From: an uncultured Clostridia bacterium
Lineage (GTDB): Bacteria > Bacillota > Clostridia > Christensenellales > Aristaeellaceae
NCBI GenBank assembly: GCA_934670175.1
Contig: CAKUOX010000035.1
Location: 1 to 23,687, forward strand
Reading direction: 5' to 3'
DNA length: 23,687 nt
The position numbers and the translations under genes are program-made. The notes beneath the pieces were generated by a model. It was given only the letters and a program-made list of their open reading frames with translations, was not told where the DNA came from and did not search any database. Positions 13,734-21,452 of the stretch are shown piece after piece; the first letter of the stretch is position 1; each line of letters opens with the position of its first letter.

Positions 13734-14663
13734 ATGATTCAATTTACGCCGAGTGGGCTGGTCATATTTGGGTTTGAGATCTACTGGTACGCGCTGCTGA
13801 TCGTGGCGGGCGCGGCGGGCGCTATCCTGATCGCGCATGCGCGCGAGGCGCGGCTGGGCTTTAAGAAGGATACAGCGGTGGATCTGGCGCTTGCGGCGGT
13901 GCCGCTGGGGCTGATTTGTGCGCGCGCCTATTATGTGCTGTTTTCGTGGGAATACTATGCGGCGCATCCGGCAGATATTTTGTCGTTCCGGCAGGGCGGC
14001 ATGGCGATCTACGGCGGCGTGATCGGCGGCGGATTGGGCGCATTCATTTACTGCCGGGCAAAGAAAATCTCCTTTGCCAAAACGGCGGATCTGGTCGCGC
14101 CCGGGCTGGCGCTTGCGCAGGCCGTGGGGCGCTGGGGCAACTTTGTCAACCATGAGGCCTACGGCGCGGCGGTGCTGGATCCGCAATGGCAGTTTTTTCC
14201 GCTGGCGGTGGAGATCCCGGGCGCAGGCTGGCATTGGGCGACGTTTTTCTATGAATCCGCGTGGTGTCTCTGCGTGGCGGCAGTGCTGCTGTATGCCGAG
14301 AAAAAGCGCCGCTTCAGGCGCTCGGGCGATACATTTTTGTGGTATCTGCTGCTGTACGCGCTGGAACGCGCGCTGGTGGAGGGGCTGCGCACGGACAGCC
14401 TGTATCTGATGGGGCTGCGCGTTTCTCAGATGCTGTCGCTCGCGGCGGCGGTGGTGGTATGCGCCGTGTTCGTGGCGCGGGCAGGGCGTTTGCCGTGGCT
14501 GGTGCGCTGCGTGCCGGTGGTAGACGCGCTGCTGCTGGGCATTGCCATCGCGCTCAGGCAGGAAGCGCTTTGCGTCGTATTCGCCCTGGCGCTGCCGGGC
14601 TTTGCGGCGATGATATATCATTTTAATCCTTACCGGAGCAAAGCTGATGAACAAGAGGGGTAA
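13734..14663 (+). CDS. lgt: Prolipoprotein diacylglyceryl transferase
   Basis: The 309-residue polytopic membrane enzyme transfers diacylglycerol from phosphatidylglycerol to the lipobox Cys of prolipoproteins, the step before LspA. The family blocks are visible: RQGGMAIYGGVIGG (86-99), the Lgt signature GRWGNFVNHEAYG (132-144) with the essential Arg, and EGLRTDSLYL (216-225). The protein is longer than many Lgt proteins (about 260-280). The extra C-terminal part (about 255-295) holds further hydrophobic segments (VVDALLLGIAIAL, VVFALALPGFAAMIY). GGAGG lies 6 nt before the ATG at 13734, so the in-frame TTG at 13719 is rejected. pncB starts 6 nt after the stop. Confidence 0.95.
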   Translation: MIQFTPSGLVIFGFEIYWYALLIVAGAAGAILIAHAREARLGFKKDTAVDLALAAVPLGLICARAYYVLFSWEYYAAHPADILSFRQGGMAIYGGVIGGGLGAFIYCRAKKISFAKTADLVAPGLALAQAVGRWGNFVNHEAYGAAVLDPQWQFFPLAVEIPGAGWHWATFFYESAWCLCVAAVLLYAEKKRRFRRSGDTFLWYLLLYALERALVEGLRTDSLYLMGLRVSQMLSLAAAVVVCAVFVARAGRLPWLVRCVPVVDALLLGIAIALRQEALCVVFALALPGFAAMIYHFNPYRSKADEQEG

Positions 14664-14669
14664 ATTGCA

Positions 14670-16100
14670 ATGAGAAATCTGACCATGCTGACGGATCTGT
14701 ACCAGCTCACCATGATGTACGGTTACATGAAGACCGGCCTGCGCGACAATATCGCTACCTTTGATATGTTCTACCGCAGCAAGGACGAAAGCACGCATTA
14801 CGCCATTATGGCGGGCCTTGAACAGCTGATCGATTATATCAGGAATCTGCATTTTGACGAGCATGCGCTCGATTACCTGCGCTCGCTGAACCTGTTCGAC
14901 GAGGAATTTATGCAGGCGCTGCGCGATTTCAGATTCCACGGCGATATTTACGCCGTGCCCGAGGGCACGATCGTGTTCCCCGGCGAGCCGCTGATCCGCG
15001 TGACCGCGCCGATCTTTGAGGCGCAGCTGATCGAGACCGCGCTGCTGAACATCATCAACCATCAGACGCTGATCGCCACCAAGGCCAGCCGCGTGGCGCA
15101 GGCCGCCGAGGGCGACACGGTGATGGAATTCGGCCTGCGCCGCGCGCAGGGGCCGGACGCGGGCATCTATGGCGCGCGCGCCGCGATCATCGGCGGCTGC
15201 CAGTCCACCAGCAACGTGCTGACCGGCGAAATGTACTCCATTCCCATCGCGGGCACGCACGCGCACAGCTGGGTGATGTCCTTCCCGGATGAAATCACGG
15301 CCTTCCGCAAGTATGCCGAAATGTTCCCGACCAGCTGCCTGCTGCTGGTGGATACCTACGATACGCTCAGGAGCGGCGTGCCCAACGCCATTACCGTGTT
15401 CAACGAGCTGCGCGCGCAGGGGCACGAGCCGGTGGGCATTCGTCTGGACAGCGGCGATCTGGCCTATCTGAGCCGCGAGGCGCGCAAGATGCTCGATCAG
15501 GCAGGTTTCCCGAACACCATTATCTGCGCCTCCGGCGATCTGGATGAAAACCTGATCCGCGATTTGAAGCTGCAGGGCGCGTGCATCAACACCTGGGGCG
15601 TGGGCACGAAGCTGATCACCAGCGAGGACTGTCCGTCGCTCGGCGGCGTGTACAAGATGAGCGCGGAAACGATCGACGGTCAGGTGATCCCCAAGATCAA
15701 GATCTCCGAAAATCCGGTGAAGATCACCAACCCCGGCATCAAGAAGCTCTGGCGCATCTATGACGGCAAGACCGGCAAGGCCGTGGCAGACCTGATCGCG
15801 CTCGAACACGAGACCTACGATACCAGCAAGCCGCTCACGATCTATGATCCGGTAAATACCTGGAAGAGCATGACGCTGACGGATTATACCATGAAGGAGC
15901 TGCAGGCGCCGATCTTCAAAAACGGCGAATGCGTGTATCAGTCGCCCACGCTGAAGGAGATCCAGCAGCACTGCCGCGAGGATCTGGATACCTTCTGGGA
16001 TCAGTACAAGCGCCTGCTCAATCCCCACAGATATAAGGTGGATCTTTCCGACAGCCTGTGGATGCTGAAAAATTCGATGCTGCAGAGCTATCGGCACTAA
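14670..16100 (+). CDS. pncB: Nicotinate phosphoribosyltransferase
   Basis: The 476-residue enzyme makes nicotinate mononucleotide from nicotinate and phosphoribosyl pyrophosphate in NAD salvage. Motifs include the start MLTDLYQLTMMYGY, FGLRRAQGPDAGI (substrate loop), the region around AGTHAHSWVMSF (H197/H199, where the phosphorylatable His of the family lies), VDTYDT, GIRLDSGDL and WGVGTKL (phosphate binding). The length is typical for the Gram-positive type, which has an extended C-terminus. GAGGGG about 10 nt upstream overlaps the end of lgt, so the two genes are translated from one transcript. Lgt and PncB have no known functional link. Confidence 0.97.
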   Translation: MRNLTMLTDLYQLTMMYGYMKTGLRDNIATFDMFYRSKDESTHYAIMAGLEQLIDYIRNLHFDEHALDYLRSLNLFDEEFMQALRDFRFHGDIYAVPEGTIVFPGEPLIRVTAPIFEAQLIETALLNIINHQTLIATKASRVAQAAEGDTVMEFGLRRAQGPDAGIYGARAAIIGGCQSTSNVLTGEMYSIPIAGTHAHSWVMSFPDEITAFRKYAEMFPTSCLLLVDTYDTLRSGVPNAITVFNELRAQGHEPVGIRLDSGDLAYLSREARKMLDQAGFPNTIICASGDLDENLIRDLKLQGACINTWGVGTKLITSEDCPSLGGVYKMSAETIDGQVIPKIKISENPVKITNPGIKKLWRIYDGKTGKAVADLIALEHETYDTSKPLTIYDPVNTWKSMTLTDYTMKELQAPIFKNGECVYQSPTLKEIQQHCREDLDTFWDQYKRLLNPHRYKVDLSDSLWMLKNSMLQSYRH

Positions 16101-16124
16101 AATTACATAGGCAAATATGCAAAG

Positions 16125-16152
16125 GTGGGCGGGGCAACATTGCCCCGCCCAC
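16125..16152. terminator. Hairpin between convergent pncB and hpf
   Basis: A perfect 12-bp GC-rich stem (16125-16136 with 16141-16152) has a 4-nt loop. Neither side carries a clean T run, but the position between the convergent ends of pncB and hpf fits a shared terminator. Confidence 0.65.
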
Positions 16153-16180
16153 TTCGTTATAATATTTAGGCTTTTGCGAT

Positions 16181-16705
16181 TCAGATCTCCGGCTGAAGCA
16201 GGCCGTAGGTGCCGTCGTGGCGGCGATAGAGCACGTTCATACTCTCGTTGTCCTCATTCTGGAAGAGGAAGAAATCGTGCCCGAGCAGCTCCATCTGCGT
16301 GATCGCATCCTCCACAGCCATGGGCTTGACGGAGAATTTCTTCACGCGGACGATGTCGTAGCTCTGCTCCTCGTAGGCGGGCGTCTCGGTCATGGGCTCC
16401 AGCTCCGCAGTGCGCAGGCGCTTGTCCAGCTTCGTGCGATGGCGGCGAATCTGGCTTTCCAGCTTATCCACGGCGCGGTCAATGGAGAGGTACATATCGT
16501 TGGACGATTCTTCGGCGCGCAGGATCACGCCGCCGGCGTTCACGGTGATCTCAACGATGTTGCGCGCGCCCTTCTGCATCTTGAAACGCACGGTCGCTTC
16601 GGGTTCATCGTGGAAGTAACGTTCGAGCTTGGTCAGCTTTTTCTCTACGCGGGATCTCAGGCTGTCAGAAACGGCCATGTCCTTGCTTGCATAAACAAAC
16701 TTCAT
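16181..16705 (-). CDS. hpf: Ribosome hibernation-promoting factor, long form
   Basis: The 174-residue protein has an N-terminal ribosome-binding domain (about 1-95; MKFVYASKDMAVSDSLRSRVEKKLTKLERYF with basic patches). A linker leads to the C-terminal dimerisation domain (about 118-172; IVRVKKFSVKPMAVEDAI...LGHDFFLFQN...VLYRRHDGTYGLLQP). Long HPF joins 70S ribosomes into inactive 100S dimers in stationary phase. AAAGGAG lies 9 nt before the ATG at 16705. The open frame extends seven codons further up to 16726, but that stretch contains the ribosome binding site itself. Confidence 0.96.
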   Translation of the reverse strand: MKFVYASKDMAVSDSLRSRVEKKLTKLERYFHDEPEATVRFKMQKGARNIVEITVNAGGVILRAEESSNDMYLSIDRAVDKLESQIRRHRTKLDKRLRTAELEPMTETPAYEEQSYDIVRVKKFSVKPMAVEDAITQMELLGHDFFLFQNEDNESMNVLYRRHDGTYGLLQPEI

Positions 16706-16818
16706 GAATAATCGCTCCTTTATCATATAATCGGCGCTGAATCATCATTCACTGTAGCTGCCGTATAAAGTTAATTCTACGTTTACCGCCGAAATTCCTG
16801 CCAATCAAAAATAAATAT

Positions 16819-18696
16819 TTACTTCTTTTTTGCGGCGGCTTTGGCGGGTGCGCGGCGCGCGGCCCTGCGCTTGGGGCGGTATTCCTCCTTTTCAAACTGC
16901 ACGTTTGCGCCTGCAGCCTTCGCCGCATCCACCAGGAATTCGGCGAAGCGGTCGATGCCGCTGAGAAAGCGGGCGGATTTGGCGGCGCGCAGCTCCGCGT
17001 CCTGATAATTGGCCATGGCGGAGAGCGCGCGCTCCCATTTGCCGGTGGTGGCGGCGGATGAGATCTGCTCCGGCACCACGGAGATGAGCTTGCGTCCCTT
17101 TTCGGTGGAGACCAGCTTCTTGCCGGAACGGCGCGCGTAGCCCATCTGGATCAATCGCTCGATGATGGCGGCGCGGGTGGCGGGCGTGCCCAGCCCCGAT
17201 TCCTTCAGTTGTTCGCGCAGCGCCTCGTCCTCGATGTCGCGTCCGGCGTTTTCCATCATGCTGAGGATGGAGGCGTCCGTGTGCGGCTCGGGCGGCTTGG
17301 TCTTGCAGGCCTTGATGGCGATCTTTTCCACACTGCGCGCGTCGCCCTCGTGCAGCTTTGGCAGCGTCGCTTCGCCCTTTTTGCCCTTTTCAGAGGGGAA
17401 AAGCACCTTCCATCCCAGCTTCAGCGGCGTGGAGCCGGTGGATTTGAATTCGTGCGCGCCCACGCGGGTGAGGATGCTCGCGGCTTCATATTCATAGGCT
17501 GGGTAGTGCGCGGCGATCAGCCGGCGCGTCACCATGTCGTAAATATTGCGCTCGTCTACGGTCAGCGCATCGGGATTCACGTTTTTTTCCGTGGGTACGA
17601 TGGCGTGGTGGTCGCTGATCTTGCTGTTATCATAGAAGCGCTTTGTATGCATGCCCAGGTTCATTTCCGGCGCGGCAACGAAGGCAGCGTAGGGTTCAGG
17701 CAGCTTTTTGAGTATTTTTTCGACCTTCGGGCGCATATCGTCGGGCAGATAGCGGCTGTCGGTGCGGGGGTAGGTGAGCGCCTTGTGGCGCTCGTACAGC
17801 GCCTGTGCCAGCTTTAGCGTCTTGTCCGCCGAATAGCCGAAGCGCGCGTTTGCCTCGCGCTGAAGCGAGGTCAGATCAAACAGCTGCGGCGGCGGCACGC
17901 GCTTGATGTCGGCCTTGCTCTGCGCCACCACGGCGCCCTGCCGCGCGCATTCGCGCTTTACGCGCTCGGCAAGCTCCAGACTACCTGCGCGGGTTTCCTT
18001 CGTTTCAGGATTGACCCACAGCCCCTCATAATCGCCAAAATTCGCACGAACCTCCCAGTAGTCCTTCGGCACGAAGTTTTCGATCTCCAGATCGCGCCTG
18101 ACGATCAGGCACAGCGTCGGCGTCTGCACGCGCCCGATGGACAGGTGCGCATTGTAGCGCAGGGAATAGGCGCGGCTGGCGTTCATGCCCACCAGCCAGT
18201 CGGCGATGGAGCGGCAGCGCGCGGATTCATACAGCGCGTCGTAGCAGGCGGCGGGCTTCAATTCCTCAAAGCCCTGGCGAATGGCGGCATCGGTCATGGA
18301 TGAGATCCATAGCCGCTCCACGGGCTTTGTGCAGCCGGAGAGCTCATAGATATTGCGGAAGATCAGCTCGCCCTCGCGCGCGCTGTCCGTAGCGCAGATG
18401 ACCGAATCGATCTTCGGCGAGCAGAGCAGCTTTTTTACAACCGCGTACTGCGCTTTCGAATCCGGCAGCGCCTTGAGCGGGATGCGCTGGGGCAGCATGG
18501 GCAATTCGTCCATGCGCCACTTCTGCCATCGTTCGTCCACCTCGCCGGGCTCACACAGCGAGACCAGATGCCCCAGCGCCCAGGTGATGACGTATTCCTC
18601 GCCGTACAAATAGCCTTCGCCCCTGTTTTTCACGCCGAGCACGCGGGCAATATCTCGCGCCACGGAGGGCTTTTCCGCTACGATCAGCTTCTTCAT
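16819..18696 (-). CDS. topB: DNA topoisomerase III (type IA)
   Basis: The 625-residue enzyme relaxes negative supercoils and unlinks single strands. The Toprim domain is at the N-terminus (IVAEKPSVA, E8; CATDSAREGEL, with D104, E108, E110). The active-site Tyr is Y309 in ALTYPRTDSRYL. The SIGRVQTPTL and ISDHHAIVPT blocks and the GLGTPATRA motif are intact. The usual C-terminal Cys-rich zinc domain is absent. Instead the protein ends in a Lys/Arg/Ala tail (RPKRRAARRAPAKAAAKKK), which may bind DNA non-specifically. I chose the ATG at 18696; the in-frame GTG at 18705 touches the GGGAG ribosome binding site. It lies 113 nt upstream of hpf on the same strand and has its own promoter. Confidence 0.95.
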   Translation of the reverse strand: MKKLIVAEKPSVARDIARVLGVKNRGEGYLYGEEYVITWALGHLVSLCEPGEVDERWQKWRMDELPMLPQRIPLKALPDSKAQYAVVKKLLCSPKIDSVICATDSAREGELIFRNIYELSGCTKPVERLWISSMTDAAIRQGFEELKPAACYDALYESARCRSIADWLVGMNASRAYSLRYNAHLSIGRVQTPTLCLIVRRDLEIENFVPKDYWEVRANFGDYEGLWVNPETKETRAGSLELAERVKRECARQGAVVAQSKADIKRVPPPQLFDLTSLQREANARFGYSADKTLKLAQALYERHKALTYPRTDSRYLPDDMRPKVEKILKKLPEPYAAFVAAPEMNLGMHTKRFYDNSKISDHHAIVPTEKNVNPDALTVDERNIYDMVTRRLIAAHYPAYEYEAASILTRVGAHEFKSTGSTPLKLGWKVLFPSEKGKKGEATLPKLHEGDARSVEKIAIKACKTKPPEPHTDASILSMMENAGRDIEDEALREQLKESGLGTPATRAAIIERLIQMGYARRSGKKLVSTEKGRKLISVVPEQISSAATTGKWERALSAMANYQDAELRAAKSARFLSGIDRFAEFLVDAAKAAGANVQFEKEEYRPKRRAARRAPAKAAAKKK

Positions 18697-18720
18697 GCAA
18701 TTCACGCTCCCACTGCCAAT

Positions 18721-18749
18721 ATGATACCAGCAGCGTCCGGCGGTTTCAA
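18721..18749 (-). promoter_or_regulatory. Promoter of topB
   Basis: On the minus strand TTGAAA (complement of 18744-18749) and TATCAT (complement of 18721-18726) are 17 bp apart, and the -10 box has a TGG extension. The predicted start leaves a leader of about 18 nt. Confidence 0.7.
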
Positions 18750-18787
18750 GCCATAATTGGAAAATTCGGTGAACAGGCGCAGTATGC

Positions 18788-18821
18788 TTGTAAATTTACT
18801 TCACGCGTGTTAAAATATAAT
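18788..18821 (+). promoter_or_regulatory. Promoter of the class II aldolase gene
   Basis: TTGTAA (18788-18793) and TAAAAT (18811-18816) are 17 bp apart. An overlapping TATAAT (18816-18821) gives an alternative -10 with a poorer spacing. The leader is about 60 nt. Confidence 0.7.
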
Positions 18822-18883
18822 CGATATGGCAAAGATGGAATTCGCGGTGGTTTATCTGCAGCGCTGAATGGAGGAAAAATACA

Positions 18884-19786
18884 ATGGATACCAGAATTAT
18901 TGTTCGCAAGGCACTTGAAAATGGTCTCGTGATCCCCGCCTTTAACATTCCGCATCCGCCGATGCTCAAGGCCATCGTGCAGGCCATCGTAGATGAGAAC
19001 AGCGTGGCCATGATTCAGGTGGCGCGTCTGGAGTGGGAAAAGTTCGAATCTCAGAGCCTGGAATACATTGCCGAGGAATATGCGAAGTATGCGGTAGAGG
19101 GACACACGCTGCTGCACCTGGATCATGTGCCGGTGATCGATGAGGATCATCTGGAAGTGGACTACATGTCGATCATCAAGCGCGCCATCAGCGCCGGCTA
19201 CGGCTCGGTGATGGTGGACGGCTCCCGCCTGTCTCTGGAGGGCAATATCGAAGCGACTCGCGCCGTGGCGGACGTGGCGCATGCGGCTGGCGTTCCGGTG
19301 GAAGCCGAGCTGGGCGCGGTGATGGGCCATGAGACCGAGCAGACCTCCATTCCTTACGAAGAGATCTTTGCCAAGAAGATGGGCTTTACCCGCGTGGACG
19401 AGGCGCAGAAGTTTGTGCGCGAGTCCGAGTGCGACTGGCTGAGCGTGGCCGTCGGCAGCGTGCATGGCGCGATCGCCGACAACCTGCTGGACAAGAAAAA
19501 GCCCGCCGCCAAGCTGGACATTGAACGCATCACCGAGCTGCGCAATGCGCTGAACATTCCGCTGGTGCTGCACGGCGGCTCCGGCATTGAACAGGATTAC
19601 ATCACCCGCGGCATCAAGGCCGGCATCGCGAAGATCAACGTCGGCACCGAGCTGCGTCAGCCCTATGAGCGCGCCATGCGCGAGCGCAACGATGTGGAAT
19701 ATGCCCGCGAGTGCGTGTACAAGCGCTGCCGTGAGCTGATCCGCGACTTCCTGCACACTGCGGATGACGCGAAGGTGCTGTTCTGA
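18884..19786 (+). CDS. Class II (zinc-dependent) ketose-bisphosphate aldolase
   Basis: The 300-residue enzyme belongs to the FbaA/GatY/IolJ superfamily, which splits ketose bisphosphates into dihydroxyacetone phosphate and an aldehyde. The catalytic Asp (D80) and a zinc-binding His (H81) lie in LHLDHV. Other zinc ligands are H194 in GSVHGAI and H230 in LVLHGGSGI. SVMVDGSRLSLEGNI, VEAELGAVMGHE and KINVGTELR complete the pattern. The N-terminal half (ARLEWEKFESQSLEYIAEEYAKY) differs from classic Fba, so the substrate may be fructose-, tagatose- or another sugar bisphosphate; I leave the symbol empty. GGAGG lies 9 nt before the ATG. It is monocistronic, with its own promoter and a hairpin after the stop. 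Confidence 0.88.
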   Translation: MDTRIIVRKALENGLVIPAFNIPHPPMLKAIVQAIVDENSVAMIQVARLEWEKFESQSLEYIAEEYAKYAVEGHTLLHLDHVPVIDEDHLEVDYMSIIKRAISAGYGSVMVDGSRLSLEGNIEATRAVADVAHAAGVPVEAELGAVMGHETEQTSIPYEEIFAKKMGFTRVDEAQKFVRESECDWLSVAVGSVHGAIADNLLDKKKPAAKLDIERITELRNALNIPLVLHGGSGIEQDYITRGIKAGIAKINVGTELRQPYERAMRERNDVEYARECVYKRCRELIRDFLHTADDAKVLF

Positions 19787-19815
19787 TTCATTCGGATACA
19801 GCTTATTGCGCATTT

Positions 19816-19840
19816 CCCCGATAGTAATATCGGGGTATTT
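19816..19840 (+). terminator. Terminator after the aldolase gene
   Basis: A perfect 8-bp stem (19816-19823 with 19828-19835) around a GTAA loop is followed by TATTT. It begins 29 nt after the aldolase stop. The T tract is short. Confidence 0.65.
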
Positions 19841-19941
19841 CTATAAAAGGGCGAAATGTGATGATACTTTTGCGCTTTGATGGCGAAAATGCGCCGGTCG
19901 CTTCGGCGGCCTACCAATGAAGAAAGTGAGGAATACCAAAC

Positions 19942-21270
19942 GTGAAACGATTTATTGCCGCGCTGCTGATCATGTGCATGCTGTTAACGAGCTGCGGCGC
20001 GCTGGCGCTGACCGGCGAAGAGGCGCTTGGGCTGACCGGTGATTCGGGCAATGGCGCAGCAGGGCTCGGCGGCAGCTATCCGACGCTCCAGCTTGGCTCG
20101 CGCGATGCGGACGATGCGGGCGCGTATGTGGTTATGCTGCAGAACCGCCTTCAGGAGCTGGGCTATCTGGAGACCGGCGCCGACGGCCAGTATGGCGGCA
20201 TGACGGAATCTGCGGTGGTCGCGTTTCAGGAGAACAACGACCTGACGCCCACCGGCATTGCGGACGATACCACGCAGTCTGTGCTCTATTCCAGCAGCGC
20301 CGTTCCCGCGCCCGCATCCAGCGCGCCGGATTCGAACGTGCTGCGCGTGCAGCAGGCGCTGACCCGCTGGGGCTTCATGATCGGCACGGCGGACGGCGTT
20401 TCCGGTCAGAAGACGGAGACGGGCGTCGCCGAATTCAAGGACTACATATACAATACCAATGCAGCGGCCTACGCCGCCTATCAGAGCGCGCCGCCGCAGG
20501 CCACGCCCACGCCGGATCCGAACAGCCAGCCCGTGGCCGAGGATATGCCGCTGAGCGGCATTGTGGATATCAACGGCCAGGACGGCACGATCACCGAGGA
20601 TGTGCTCAAGTTCGTTTCCGGCGAATATCCGTTCCAGCTCTACCGCGAGGACGTGATGACCGGCAGCAGCGGGGTGGAGGTACTGCGCGTGCAGCGCAGG
20701 CTGCACCAGCTGAAATACCTCTACAAGCCCGACGGTGCTTACGGCAAGCTCACGGAGCTGGCGCTGCTGTACTATCAGAAAAAGAACGGCCTGAAGGAAA
20801 CGGGCATTGCCGACCGCGAGACGCAGGAATCGCTGTTCTCGGCGCAGGCGATTCCGGCGGAGGAATATGTGTTCCCCTATAAGATCGGCGTGGATATTTC
20901 GTCTCAGCGCGTCTATATCTACGGATGGGACGGCTCGAGCTACAGCGACGAGGTCAAGAGCTTCAAGTGCTCGACCGGCATGAGCGGCTATGATACGCCG
21001 GTCGGAACATATCAGTCCGGCGGCAAGGTGACCTCCGGCATGTGGTACTATTTCACCGACTACAACTGCTATGCCAAATACGCCTACCGCGTGGTGGGCG
21101 GCATACTGTTCCATTCTGTGCTGTACAACGGCCGCAAGCAGGGCCCCACGCGCTCGTCGGTGGCGGCGCTGGGCCGCAAGGCCTCGCATGGCTGCATCCG
21201 TCTGGCTGAGGACAATGCTGAATGGATATTCAACAACTGCCCCGAGGGCACCACGATCGTCATTCGCTGA
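19942..21270 (+). CDS. L,D-transpeptidase (YkuD) with three peptidoglycan-binding domains, probable lipoprotein
   Basis: The 442-residue product starts with a signal sequence ending in LLTSCG, a fair lipobox with C18 as the lipidated residue, so it is probably membrane-tethered. Three peptidoglycan-binding type 1 repeats follow (about 60-115, 130-170 and 243-292), each with a Leu-rich LQ..L..LGY-like core and a DG.YG..TE turn. A Pro/Thr-rich spacer lies at about 182-200. The YkuD domain is at the C-terminus (about 310-442; GILFHSVLYNG, KASHGCIRL with Cys418). It forms 3-3 cross-links in peptidoglycan. The domain order is the reverse of the enzyme at 6783, although the YkuD cores are clearly related. 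Translation starts at GTG 19942 with GAGGA about 9 nt upstream. If the lipobox is used, it is a client of Lgt and LspA. Confidence 0.93.
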   Translation: MKRFIAALLIMCMLLTSCGALALTGEEALGLTGDSGNGAAGLGGSYPTLQLGSRDADDAGAYVVMLQNRLQELGYLETGADGQYGGMTESAVVAFQENNDLTPTGIADDTTQSVLYSSSAVPAPASSAPDSNVLRVQQALTRWGFMIGTADGVSGQKTETGVAEFKDYIYNTNAAAYAAYQSAPPQATPTPDPNSQPVAEDMPLSGIVDINGQDGTITEDVLKFVSGEYPFQLYREDVMTGSSGVEVLRVQRRLHQLKYLYKPDGAYGKLTELALLYYQKKNGLKETGIADRETQESLFSAQAIPAEEYVFPYKIGVDISSQRVYIYGWDGSSYSDEVKSFKCSTGMSGYDTPVGTYQSGGKVTSGMWYYFTDYNCYAKYAYRVVGGILFHSVLYNGRKQGPTRSSVAALGRKASHGCIRLAEDNAEWIFNNCPEGTTIVIR

Positions 21271-21313
21271 TGCGCTGGCTAATTTGGGGATAGATAAGAA
21301 ATATGTAAAAACT

Positions 21314-21347
21314 GCCGCATGGGATGTAAACCGTGCGGCTTGTTTTT
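21314..21347 (+). terminator. Rho-independent terminator after the second L,D-transpeptidase
   Basis: A 9-bp stem (21314-21322 with 21331-21339, one G-U pair) is followed by TTGTTTTT (21340-21347). It lies 43 nt past the stop codon. The T tract overlaps the -35 box of the next gene. Confidence 0.85.
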
Positions 21348-21368
21348 CACTGTGTACATTGGTATAAT
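21340..21368 (+). promoter_or_regulatory. Promoter of the AraC-type regulator and nagB
   Basis: TTGTTT (21340-21345) and a perfect TATAAT (21363-21368) are 17 bp apart. The -35 box is the T tract of the preceding terminator. The predicted start near 21375 gives a leader of about 78 nt. Confidence 0.7.
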
Positions 21369-21452
21369 ATAAATATGGGTGCGGGCCACAATATGTTTGC
21401 CTGAGCAAAAATATGAAAGCCTGTGCCACGGAACGCGGGTGAAAAGAAAAAT

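Noticed and set aside
13689..16097. An 802-codon open frame on the minus strand, antisense to lgt and pncB
   Set aside because: It lies opposite two clear genes and reads as a His-, Arg- and Gln-rich translation without domains. GC-rich third positions in the real genes keep the opposite frame free of stops.
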